A model generated the notes under the pieces. That model ran no database searches. It was not told the DNA's origin and saw only the letters and a program-made list of their open reading frames with translations. 64,000 nucleotides of DNA from Cellulomonas sp. SG140. Lineage in GTDB: Bacteria > Actinomycetota > Actinomycetes > Actinomycetales > Cellulomonadaceae. Made by a program: the position numbers and the translations under genes. Of the stretch, positions 31,603-38,533 are shown piece after piece (within the stretch, counting starts at the first letter, position 1; the number at the start of each line of letters is the position of its first letter). The stretch lies in the NCBI RefSeq assembly GCF_025770785.1, contig NZ_JANZLA010000003.1, forward strand, positions 186,001 to 250,000. The letters are read 5' to 3'.

Positions 31603-32540
31603 GCCGCGTCGAGCTCCGCCCACAGCGACTCGGGGATCGGCGCGCGCTCGGCGGCGACGAAGCCGTCGACCTCGGTCGGTGTGCGCGCGCCCACCACCAC
31701 CGCCTCGACCGGATCGAGCCGCAGGGGATACCGGGCCGCGGCGTGGGCCAGCTCCACTCCGTGCTCGCGGCAGAGCTCGGCCATCCGCTCGGCCCGCGCC
31801 CGCAGCGCGGGACCGGCCGGCTTGTAGTCGAAGGACGGGGCGGCGACCGGGTCGGCGAGGATGCCGGAGTTGAACACCCCGGCAGCGACGATCCCCGTCC
31901 CGCGCGCCCGGGCAGCCGGGAGCAGCTCCTCCTCACCCGTGCGGTCCAGCGGGGTGAGGCGGCCCGCGATCATCGCGACGTCCAGGTCGGCCTCGCGGAC
32001 CAGGCGGGCCAGGTCGCCGGCCCGCACCATGCCCGCACCGATCGCCCGGACCACACCCTCGTCGCGCAGCCGCTGCAACGCCGGGACCGCGGTGCGCAGC
32101 GCCTCGTCGATGTCCTCGGGGTCGTGCAGGTAGAGCAGGTCGATCCGGTCGGTGCCGAGCCGCATCAGGCTTCCTTCGAGGCTGCGCAGCACGCCGTCGG
32201 CGCTGAGGTCGCCGACGGTGCCGGTCCCCGTCCCGCCCGTCGGGACGGTGCGACCGTCGGCGGCCACGATGCGCCGCCCCACCTTGGTCGCGATCGCCAC
32301 GCTCGCGCGGTCGACCCCGCGCAGCGCACGGCCGAGCCGGATCTCGCTCACGCCGGCGCCGTAGTGCGGCGCGGTGTCGAAGAAGCGGATGCCGCGGTCC
32401 AGCGCAGCTGCCACCGTGGCCGTGGCGTCGTCGTCGGCGACCTCGGTGTAGAGGTTGCCGATGGGCGCGCAGCCGAGACCGAAGAGCGGCGAGGTGCCCG
32501 CCGGAGGGTTCAGCGGACGAAGGCTCGCGCGGAACGCCAT
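31599..32540 (-). CDS. Second aldo/keto reductase (aldose 1-dehydrogenase type)
   Basis: A 313-residue AKR, paralogous to the one at 25417-26403. Tetrad motifs are GIRFFDTAPHYGAG, AIATKVGRRIV and DLLYLHDPEDI; the C-terminal cofactor loop is VVVGARTPTEV. The ATG at 32540 has GAGGAG upstream, although it overlaps the RraA-like gene by 31 bases. Together with the neighbouring lactonase it forms a second aldose-to-aldonate module, perhaps for another deoxy- or L-sugar of the same glycan such as L-galactose. No dedicated dehydratase is nearby, so FucD may serve both. Confidence 0.85.
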   Translation of the reverse strand: MAFRASLRPLNPPAGTSPLFGLGCAPIGNLYTEVADDDATATVAAALDRGIRFFDTAPHYGAGVSEIRLGRALRGVDRASVAIATKVGRRIVAADGRTVPTGGTGTGTVGDLSADGVLRSLEGSLMRLGTDRIDLLYLHDPEDIDEALRTAVPALQRLRDEGVVRAIGAGMVRAGDLARLVREADLDVAMIAGRLTPLDRTGEEELLPAARARGTGIVAAGVFNSGILADPVAAPSFDYKPAGPALRARAERMAELCREHGVELAHAAARYPLRLDPVEAVVVGARTPTEVDGFVAAERAPIPESLWAELDAA

Positions 32541-33301
32541 GCCTCGTACTCCTCGCGGGTGTCGGGGGTCAGGGGGTAGTAGTCGCTCAGTCGTGCACCG
32601 CCGTCCAGCCGCTCACGGCTGAACACCTCCCACTCCTCCTGGTCGCGGGCCGCCTCGAGCAGGCTCGCCGCCATGGCCTGCGGGACGACGACAGGGCCGT
32701 CACCGTCGGCGATGACCACGTCGCCCGGCAGGCACAGCGTGCCGCCGACGGCCACAGGCACGTCGTAGGCCCACGGGAACAGGTCCGTCTGGGAGGCGTA
32801 GTGCGGGGTGGTGCCGGTGCACCACACCGGCAGACCGAGCGCCCGGATCCGGTCGGCGTCCCGGATGCGGCCGTCGACCACCACCCCCACGCCGCCCTTG
32901 CGGACCAGGTAGCGGGCGAGCATGTCGCCGATGCACCCGGAGTACCGGCTGCCGTAGGCCTGGATCACCAGCACGTCACCCGGCTGCACCTGCTCGAGGA
33001 CGGCCCACAGGGCGGTGCGCCGCTCGACGTACTCCTGCCCCAGGCCGGAGGCGACGTCCTCGCGCTGCGGCATGAACTGCAGCGTCAGGGCGGACCCGAC
33101 GACGCGTTGGCCCGGCGTCAGCGGTCGGGGGCCTTCCACGTACGAGCGGGTGATGCCCATGGCGTGCAGCTTGGCGCTGGCCGTGGCGGCCGTGACGCGG
33201 GACAGCCCGCTCACCACCTCCGCATCGGCACGGACGTACGCACGGCCGCGCACCGGCAGCGCGACGTCGGGGTGGGGCAGCGGCGCTGGTGTGTCGGACA
33301 T
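32510..33301 (-). CDS. RraA-like family protein (possible 4-hydroxy-2-oxoacid aldolase)
   Basis: A 263-residue RraA/dimethylmenaquinone-methyltransferase-like protein; ATG 33301 has a strong GGAGGA site. Core features are SRVTAATASAKLHAMG near the N-terminus, GDVLVIQAYGSRYSGCIGDMLARYL, the metal-site run GVVVDGRIRDADRIR, GLPVWCTGTTP and a late GDVVIADGDGPVVVP. The segment G-x-x-x-A-x3-G-x2-VDG-x2-RD follows class II pyruvate aldolases of the HMG aldolase type. In a sugar-acid locus it could split 2-keto-3-deoxy sugar acids into pyruvate and an aldehyde. True RraA (RNase E inhibitor) function is unlikely given this context and length. Confidence 0.83.
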   Translation of the reverse strand: MSDTPAPLPHPDVALPVRGRAYVRADAEVVSGLSRVTAATASAKLHAMGITRSYVEGPRPLTPGQRVVGSALTLQFMPQREDVASGLGQEYVERRTALWAVLEQVQPGDVLVIQAYGSRYSGCIGDMLARYLVRKGGVGVVVDGRIRDADRIRALGLPVWCTGTTPHYASQTDLFPWAYDVPVAVGGTLCLPGDVVIADGDGPVVVPQAMAASLLEAARDQEEWEVFSRERLDGGARLSDYYPLTPDTREEYEAWRSARAFVR

Positions 33302-33304
33302 CGG

Positions 33305-35239
33305 TCATTCCTCCGTGGGGCTCGACGGACGCAGCGCCCGTACGGATCGGTGGTGCGCCGGCGCGGTCGCCGGGGCGGTGAGCAGGACCAGGTCGGCGCG
33401 GTGAGCCGGCGGCAGGAGGACCTCGATGCCGTCCTCCGTGGTCGGCACCTGCTCGACCGTGGCGGTCCCGGGCCGGGCGCCGTACGCGGTGCTGGGACCG
33501 GGGTACTCCGCGCCGTGCTCGGTGGTCAGCCGCACGCCGACCAGTCGCCGGCGCGCGAAGCGCGACGGTCGGACCACGACCCGCCGGGTGCGAGACGTCG
33601 AGGTGTTCACCAGCTGGACGGCGATCTCGTCCTCCTGCAGGCCCGTCACCAGGGCGGCAACGTCGGAAGGCAGGCCCGGGCGTCCGCGCTCGGGATCCTC
33701 GTAGACCACCGCCGCGAAGGGCAGCCCGCCGTTGTAGAGCACCTGCGGCGTGCCGGTGACCAGCTGGGACAGCACCTCCGTGACCACCGGGTTCACGCGC
33801 TGCCAGAAGTGCAGGTGCGCCGCGTCCGGGTCGCCGGCCGCCGCCTCGATGAGCGCCACGCGGCGGGCGACCTGCCCCAGGGCCATCGACAGCGCCCGGA
33901 CCGGGTAGTCGGGCAGCTGGCCGTCCAGGAAGGCGAGCCACGGAGCCTCGTGCCCGGCCTCGGCCTTGTCCCGGAACGGCTTGACCGGGTCGTCGCTGGC
34001 CGGCAGGCCCTTGCGGACCTGGTCCAGCCGGGCGCGGTCTCCGGCATCGCGCGACCACCACCACAGCCAGGTCGGCAGCTCCAGCGGCATCGGGGCGTAG
34101 TCGAACCACCCCGAGCGGCCGTACCGGTGCGGGACCAGCAGCGCCGGCTGGTCCACCTCCGCGCCCAGGCGGGCGTTCCACTGGCCACGCAGGCTGTACG
34201 GCGTCCGGGAGACAGGTGCGGTGATGGCGTGCTCGAGCACCGTGTCGAGCACGCGCCGCGCCAGGTCCAGGTGCCGGTCGTCACCCGACACGAGCGCGGC
34301 CGCCAGGCCCGCGACGACGGTGGCCGAGCCGATCGACGGCAGGCCGTGCGGCCAGGTCCAGCCGTAGTGACCGCCGTACCAGCGGCCGTCGTGCAGGCCG
34401 CCGACGGTCCCGTCCGGGGCGACGTTGTCCGGCACCAGCCCACCGTTGGCGGCGGCCCGCTGGTGCCATCCCTCGACGTAGCGGGTCACCCAGTCGGCGG
34501 AGGCGGGGTCGTGGTCGTAGAGCCAGCTGTTGGCCACCAGTCCGGTCGAGGCGAGGTTCACTACCACGTCGCCGGCTGCGGCGCGCTGCATGGCGCGGCT
34601 CATCGCGTCGGCGTTCGCCGGATCGGCCAGGTCGGACCACGCGGCGATGCCCGGCACGTGCTCGAGCGGCAGGCCGTAGCGCTCCATGTCGGCCGGGGCG
34701 GCGTAGGGCCGCGGGGTGTCGTCCAGCCCTCGACGGGCTCCGAGCGACCCGTTGTGCGGCGCCCTGATCAGGTTGGCGACCGGGTCGTAGTTGCCGCGCT
34801 CCGGGTCGGTGTACAGCCGGGCGAACCGCCGAGCCCGGGTGGCGAACGCCTCGTCGTCGGGATCGGCCGCGCACAGCCCGTAGAAGAACAGCAGCGACTC
34901 GCCCTGGTGGAACCAGTCGTACCCGTTCTCGTACTCGTCGGTGAGCATGCCGGCCTCGGTCAGCTGGGCCGTCACACCGGTCCAGTGCCGCTTCGCGGCG
35001 GCGAGCACGTCGTCGCTGCCGCCGAGCAGGTAGAACGCCGGCCAGTTGAAGAACGGCTCGTACAGGTCGTCGACACCGTCACGGTCCGGCAGGTCGAGCT
35101 GCCCACGCAGCCGACCGTCGGGTTCGGTGAACCGGTCGGAGAACTGCCGCCAGGCGTCCTCGATCTCGGTGAACAGCCGTCGTTGCAGCACCGCCCATGC
35201 CGGGAGGCTGCTCAGGGGGGTGCCGGTGACCTGGTCCAC
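33305..35239 (-). CDS. Uncharacterised 644-aa protein, probable alpha/alpha-barrel carbohydrate enzyme
   Basis: Not recognised as a defined family. Residues about 10-450 look like a repeated-helix (alpha/alpha) barrel rich in aromatic sugar-binding motifs: YEPFFNWPAFYLLGG, YENGYDWFHQGESLLFFYGL, DGRWYGGHYGWTWPHGLPS and LPTWLWWWSRD. The last 150 residues are beta-rich (VYEDPERGRPGLPSDVAALV, VQLVNTSTSRTRRVVVRPS), a typical C-terminal sandwich. No signal peptide or membrane segment. It starts three bases before the permease stop and ends four bases before the RraA-like start, so it belongs to the transporter operon. A cytoplasmic glycosidase or lyase on imported oligosaccharides is the best guess. 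Confidence 0.7.
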   Translation of the reverse strand: MDQVTGTPLSSLPAWAVLQRRLFTEIEDAWRQFSDRFTEPDGRLRGQLDLPDRDGVDDLYEPFFNWPAFYLLGGSDDVLAAAKRHWTGVTAQLTEAGMLTDEYENGYDWFHQGESLLFFYGLCAADPDDEAFATRARRFARLYTDPERGNYDPVANLIRAPHNGSLGARRGLDDTPRPYAAPADMERYGLPLEHVPGIAAWSDLADPANADAMSRAMQRAAAGDVVVNLASTGLVANSWLYDHDPASADWVTRYVEGWHQRAAANGGLVPDNVAPDGTVGGLHDGRWYGGHYGWTWPHGLPSIGSATVVAGLAAALVSGDDRHLDLARRVLDTVLEHAITAPVSRTPYSLRGQWNARLGAEVDQPALLVPHRYGRSGWFDYAPMPLELPTWLWWWSRDAGDRARLDQVRKGLPASDDPVKPFRDKAEAGHEAPWLAFLDGQLPDYPVRALSMALGQVARRVALIEAAAGDPDAAHLHFWQRVNPVVTEVLSQLVTGTPQVLYNGGLPFAAVVYEDPERGRPGLPSDVAALVTGLQEDEIAVQLVNTSTSRTRRVVVRPSRFARRRLVGVRLTTEHGAEYPGPSTAYGARPGTATVEQVPTTEDGIEVLLPPAHRADLVLLTAPATAPAHHRSVRALRPSSPTEE

Positions 35240-35242
35240 GGC

Positions 35243-36172
35243 TCAGCCCTTCGTCGCCCCGGCGACCAGGCCGCCGATGATGTGGCGCTGCATGATGATG
35301 AAGAAGGCGACCACGGGCGCGATGGCCAGCAGCAGCGTGGGGAAGACGATCGTGTAGTCGGTGGAGAACTCCCCGACCGCGGCGTAGACGCCCGTGGTCA
35401 CGGTGTAGATGCCCGACCGCGGCCCCAGGATGATCTGCGGGCTGACGAAGTCGTTCCAGACGCCGATCGAGTTGAGCACCACGATGGTGGCGATCACGGG
35501 CCGCATCACCGGGAACACGCAGGACCAGAAGGCCCGCATCCGGCTCGCCCCGTCCAGCGCCGCGGCCTCGTCGATCTCCCGGGGCACGGTGCGCAGGTAC
35601 GCGGTGAACAGGAAGACCGTCACGGGCAGGGTGGTCGCGGTCTCGAACAGGACGAAGCCGGGGATCGTTTTGATCAGGTGCAGCACCCGCAGCACGAAGA
35701 CCACCGGGATCAAGGTGACCTGTCCGGGGATGAACAGCCCGGACACGAACAGCAGGAGCAGCAGCGTGTGCTTGCGGTCGCGGCCCCGGGCGATGACGTA
35801 GGCGGCCGGCGCCGACAGCAGCAGGCAGCACACGTTGACCAGCACGACGAACAGCAGGGTGACGCCGTAGGCCGCGATCACGTTGAACTGGCTGCTGGTG
35901 ATGGCGGCCCACATGTGGCTGAACGTGAAGGTGCCCGGGGAGATCGCCAACGGGTGGCGGATGATCTCCTCCTGCGGCTTGAAGGCGCTGATCACCATCA
36001 CGTAGAGCGGGACGAGCATCGCCAGGGCGATCGCCCCGAGCAGCGCCCAGCGCAGCGTGGCGGCGATCGTGACGCCGAGCGTCTGGCCCCAGCGCGCGCT
36101 CGGCCGGCCGACGGGCACCGGTTCCGGCGTGGGAGCCAGCTCGCGGACCTCGTCGTCGAGTCGGGCGCTCAT
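35243..36172 (-). CDS. Carbohydrate ABC transporter permease (MalG type)
   Basis: A 309-residue inner-membrane protein from ATG 36172; the frame upstream is open but only shadows the other permease gene. Six membrane helices, the first at about 42-62. The ATPase-docking EAA loop reads PREIDEAAALDGASRMRAFW, followed by FPVMRPVIATIVVLNSIGVWNDF. The C-terminus is IMQRHIIGGLVAGATKG, typical of MalG-like permeases. It overlaps the MalF-type stop by one base (TGATG). It imports oligosaccharides with the neighbouring permease and lipoprotein. Confidence 0.94.
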   Translation of the reverse strand: MSARLDDEVRELAPTPEPVPVGRPSARWGQTLGVTIAATLRWALLGAIALAMLVPLYVMVISAFKPQEEIIRHPLAISPGTFTFSHMWAAITSSQFNVIAAYGVTLLFVVLVNVCCLLLSAPAAYVIARGRDRKHTLLLLLFVSGLFIPGQVTLIPVVFVLRVLHLIKTIPGFVLFETATTLPVTVFLFTAYLRTVPREIDEAAALDGASRMRAFWSCVFPVMRPVIATIVVLNSIGVWNDFVSPQIILGPRSGIYTVTTGVYAAVGEFSTDYTIVFPTLLLAIAPVVAFFIIMQRHIIGGLVAGATKG

Positions 36173-37119
36173 CACTCCGCCACCTTCTGGTCGGCGCCCC
36201 GCCGGGCGAACGTCACGGCCAGGCCGATCGCGGCGGTCACCAGCAGCAGGACCACCGACTGCGCCGCCCCGAGCCCGAGCCGCGACTGGGCGAAGGAGTC
36301 CTTGAGGATCTGGTAGACGATCGTCTGCGTGGAGCCGGCGGGTCCGCCGTCCGTCAGTGCCAGGACCACGTCGTACGCCTTGAGCAGGCCCACCAGGGTG
36401 AGCACGAGGTTCACGGTGACGACCGGAGCGATCATCGGCACCGTGATGCTGCGGAACTGGCGCCACCGGCTCGCACCGTCCATCGCAGCCGCCTCGTAGT
36501 ACTCGGTGGGGACGGACTTGATGCCGGCGATGTACAGCACCATGTTGAAGCCGAAGTGGGCCCACGCGATGGTGCCGATCACCGACGCCTTGGCGAACGT
36601 CGGGTTCGTCAGGAAGGGCACGGGGCCCAGACCGATCGCCGCGAGGCTCGTGTTGACGGCCCCGTGGGGCGCCAGGAGCGCCGACCACAGGAACCCGATG
36701 ATCAGCGAGCTGATGATGTACGGGTAGAAGAAGATCGTCCGCAGCACGGTGTTCGTCCGGCCGGCCCCGGAGATCAACGCTGCGACCGTGAGCCCGAGTC
36801 CGTTGCAGAGCACCGTGCCGACGACCGCGATGATCGCGGTGTACGTCGCCGCGTCGAGCGTCCGCGGGTTGCGGAACGCGAAGCGGTAGTTCTCGAAGCC
36901 GATGAAGTGGAACTCCAGGCTGTAGCCGTTCCAGTCGGTCAGGCTCAGCACGAAGGCCAGGATCATCGGGACCACGAACATCGCGATGAACACCGCGACG
37001 GCCGGCCCGGTCATGGCCACACCCGCCAGCCGGTCGGCCCACCGCACCGGACGTCGTCGGCCGGACTGCTCCGGACGGTTCACGGCCAGCGGGGCTCGTG
37101 AGGTGCTAGCGGTGGTCAT
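36172..37119 (-). CDS. Carbohydrate ABC transporter permease (MalF type)
   Basis: A 315-residue protein with six membrane helices. The first (about 34-56, AGVAMTGPAVAVFIAMFVVP) is followed by the conserved GFENYRFAFRNP turn, and the EAA loop is EYYEAAAMDGASRWRQFRSI. It is the second gene after the binding-protein gene, separated by an 83-base gap that holds a stable hairpin. There is no ABC ATPase gene in the operon, so an MsmK/MsiK-like ATPase shared between importers is assumed. Confidence 0.94.
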   Translation of the reverse strand: MTTASTSRAPLAVNRPEQSGRRRPVRWADRLAGVAMTGPAVAVFIAMFVVPMILAFVLSLTDWNGYSLEFHFIGFENYRFAFRNPRTLDAATYTAIIAVVGTVLCNGLGLTVAALISGAGRTNTVLRTIFFYPYIISSLIIGFLWSALLAPHGAVNTSLAAIGLGPVPFLTNPTFAKASVIGTIAWAHFGFNMVLYIAGIKSVPTEYYEAAAMDGASRWRQFRSITVPMIAPVVTVNLVLTLVGLLKAYDVVLALTDGGPAGSTQTIVYQILKDSFAQSRLGLGAAQSVVLLLVTAAIGLAVTFARRGADQKVAE

Positions 37120-37152
37120 GGCAGCGGCTCCGGCAGGTGGTGCGGCGGGTCT

Positions 37153-37176
37153 GGGGAGGGGGAGGGGGAGCGGGGG
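37153..37176 (+). other. G-run tract with G-quadruplex potential
   Basis: Four runs of four or five G (37153-37156, 37158-37162, 37164-37168, 37172-37176), separated by one to three bases, lie on the strand opposite to the coding strand in the gap between the binding-protein and permease genes. The last run overlaps the adjacent hairpin. Confidence 0.35.
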
Positions 37177-37195
37177 CCGCTGGTGCGACCCCCGC
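37170..37195 (-). terminator. Intercistronic hairpin between binding-protein and permease genes (attenuator)
   Basis: On the transcript GCGGGGG-U-CGC pairs with GCG-G-CCCCCGC: eleven consecutive pairs including one U-G wobble, closing an ACCA tetraloop. It starts eight bases after the binding-protein stop. Such hairpins let the binding protein be made in excess over the permeases, by partial termination or by protecting the upstream message. Confidence 0.55.
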
Positions 37196-37202
37196 CCTCA
37201 GC

Positions 37203-38468
37203 TCACTTGGCGTTCGCCTTGAACCAGTCGTCCATGGCCTTGAGCACGTCCGACGCCGAGGTCCCGCCCAGGAGGGCCTGCGTCTGCGTGTTCAGCTCGG
37301 TGGAGTACCCGTTCGGCAGCGTGCGCTGGCCGTAACCGGCACCGGTCGGCGTGTACTGCTCGGCCGACGTGCTGGTCACGATCTGCAGCAGCTGCTTGCC
37401 CAGGTCGTTCATGTCGTACGAGTACCCGCTGCGGTAGTTGCCGTCCGCCTTGAGCTCGTTCAGCACGCTGTCGTGGTCGGTGACCAGGAACTCCACGAGC
37501 TTGGCGGCGGCGTCCTGGTGCGGCGAGGCCTTCATGATCACGTACGGGCTGGCGATGTTCGCGCCCATCGCGGGCTTGGTCGTGCCTGCGAACGCCGGTG
37601 CGGCGAAGACGCCGATGTCCGCGCCGCCGGTGGACTTGGCCTGGCTGGCGACGAACCAGCTGCCCATCGGGTACAGGGCGGACTTTCCGGCGAGGAACGC
37701 CTGCTCGGCGTCCGCGTACTTGATGCCCAGGGCGTCCTTGTTGACGTAGCCGGCGGCGATCCAGTCGGCGTACTGCTTGACCGCCTGCCCGTAGGTGCCG
37801 CTGAAGGTCAGCTCGCCCTTGCTCATGCGCTGGTACCAGCTGTCGTTCTGCGCGACGACGGTCGGCAGGGCCAGCGTCTGCAGCGCGTAGCTCGACATCC
37901 AGTCACCGCCGCTCTGGATCGGCGTCCAGCCGGCCGCCTTCAGCTTGCCGAGGTCGGCGGTGAGCTCCTCGACGGTGGTCGGGGTCTTGTCGATGCCGGC
38001 CTGCTTGAACGCCGTCTTGTTGTAGAACCACAGGCTCTGCAGCTGCATCCCGATGCCGGCCATCAGGTTCTTGCCGTCGATCTTGTACTGGTCGGCCAGC
38101 GGGCCTTCCGAGGCCCACTTGTACTTCGACAGGTCGACCAGCTGGGCCGACAGCGTGGTCGTCGGCGGCAGCGACTCCACCACGTCCGGGGGGTCGCCGG
38201 CGGCCAGGAGGCGGGGGACGGCCGCCGCGACGCCCTCCTTGCCCGGGTCCTGGATGACGACCTCGATGTCGGGGTTGGCGGCCTCGAACGGCTTGACCAG
38301 GTTGGTCCACCAGTCCTTGGTGAGGTTGGGCGTGACGTTGACCAGCAGGCTCACCTGCACCTTGCCGTGCGTGGCCTGTGCCGAGCTGGAAGACGTCGCG
38401 CAGCCCGCGAGGGCGAGCAGGGAGACCGTCATGGCGCCGATGACGGCCATGGGGCGTCTGGTGATCAT
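37203..38468 (-). CDS. Carbohydrate ABC transporter substrate-binding lipoprotein
   Basis: A 421-residue extracellular lipoprotein from ATG 38468, preceded by AGAGGA. The signal peptide ends in the lipobox LALAGC with Cys23 lipidated. Family features include LTKDWWTNLVKPFEAANPDIEVVI, the short DVVESLPPTT segment, LWFYNKTAFKQAG and AFLAGKSALYPMGSWF, as in cluster 1 (oligosaccharide) binding proteins. It leads the operon that continues with two permeases, the 644-aa protein, RraA-like, AKR and lactonase genes. A CGAT-A-ATCG box lies about 54 bases upstream. The ligand is probably an oligosaccharide carrying fucose or uronate; this is inferred from context. Confidence 0.94.
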   Translation of the reverse strand: MITRRPMAVIGAMTVSLLALAGCATSSSSAQATHGKVQVSLLVNVTPNLTKDWWTNLVKPFEAANPDIEVVIQDPGKEGVAAAVPRLLAAGDPPDVVESLPPTTTLSAQLVDLSKYKWASEGPLADQYKIDGKNLMAGIGMQLQSLWFYNKTAFKQAGIDKTPTTVEELTADLGKLKAAGWTPIQSGGDWMSSYALQTLALPTVVAQNDSWYQRMSKGELTFSGTYGQAVKQYADWIAAGYVNKDALGIKYADAEQAFLAGKSALYPMGSWFVASQAKSTGGADIGVFAAPAFAGTTKPAMGANIASPYVIMKASPHQDAAAKLVEFLVTDHDSVLNELKADGNYRSGYSYDMNDLGKQLLQIVTSTSAEQYTPTGAGYGQRTLPNGYSTELNTQTQALLGGTSASDVLKAMDDWFKANAK

Positions 38469-38517
38469 CGTTGATCCTCTCGTCTCTGTGTCGTCGTCGA
38501 CGTCGTCAACGTACACT

Positions 38518-38530
38518 AATCGATAATCGG
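38518..38530. promoter_or_regulatory. GntR-box site C (AATCGATAATCGG) upstream of the ABC operon
   Basis: The perfect palindrome CGAT-A-ATCG (38521-38529) lies in the 65-base gap between the heparinase-like gene stop and the binding-protein start. On the minus strand it is followed by TTAGTGTAC, a possible promoter -10 region. It marks the binding-protein gene as the start of a separately controlled transcript. Confidence 0.65.
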
Positions 38531-38533
38531 TGA

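Noticed and set aside
32510-33301. RraA-like protein as an RNase E regulator
   Set aside because: It is about 100 residues longer than RraA and lies in a sugar-acid operon, so an enzyme role is favoured.
32801-36316. A plus-strand open frame of over 1,100 codons across the ABC operon
   Set aside because: It is antisense to RraA-like, the 644-aa protein and a permease, all with family motifs. Its translation is rich in Arg/His/Gln/Val without domains.
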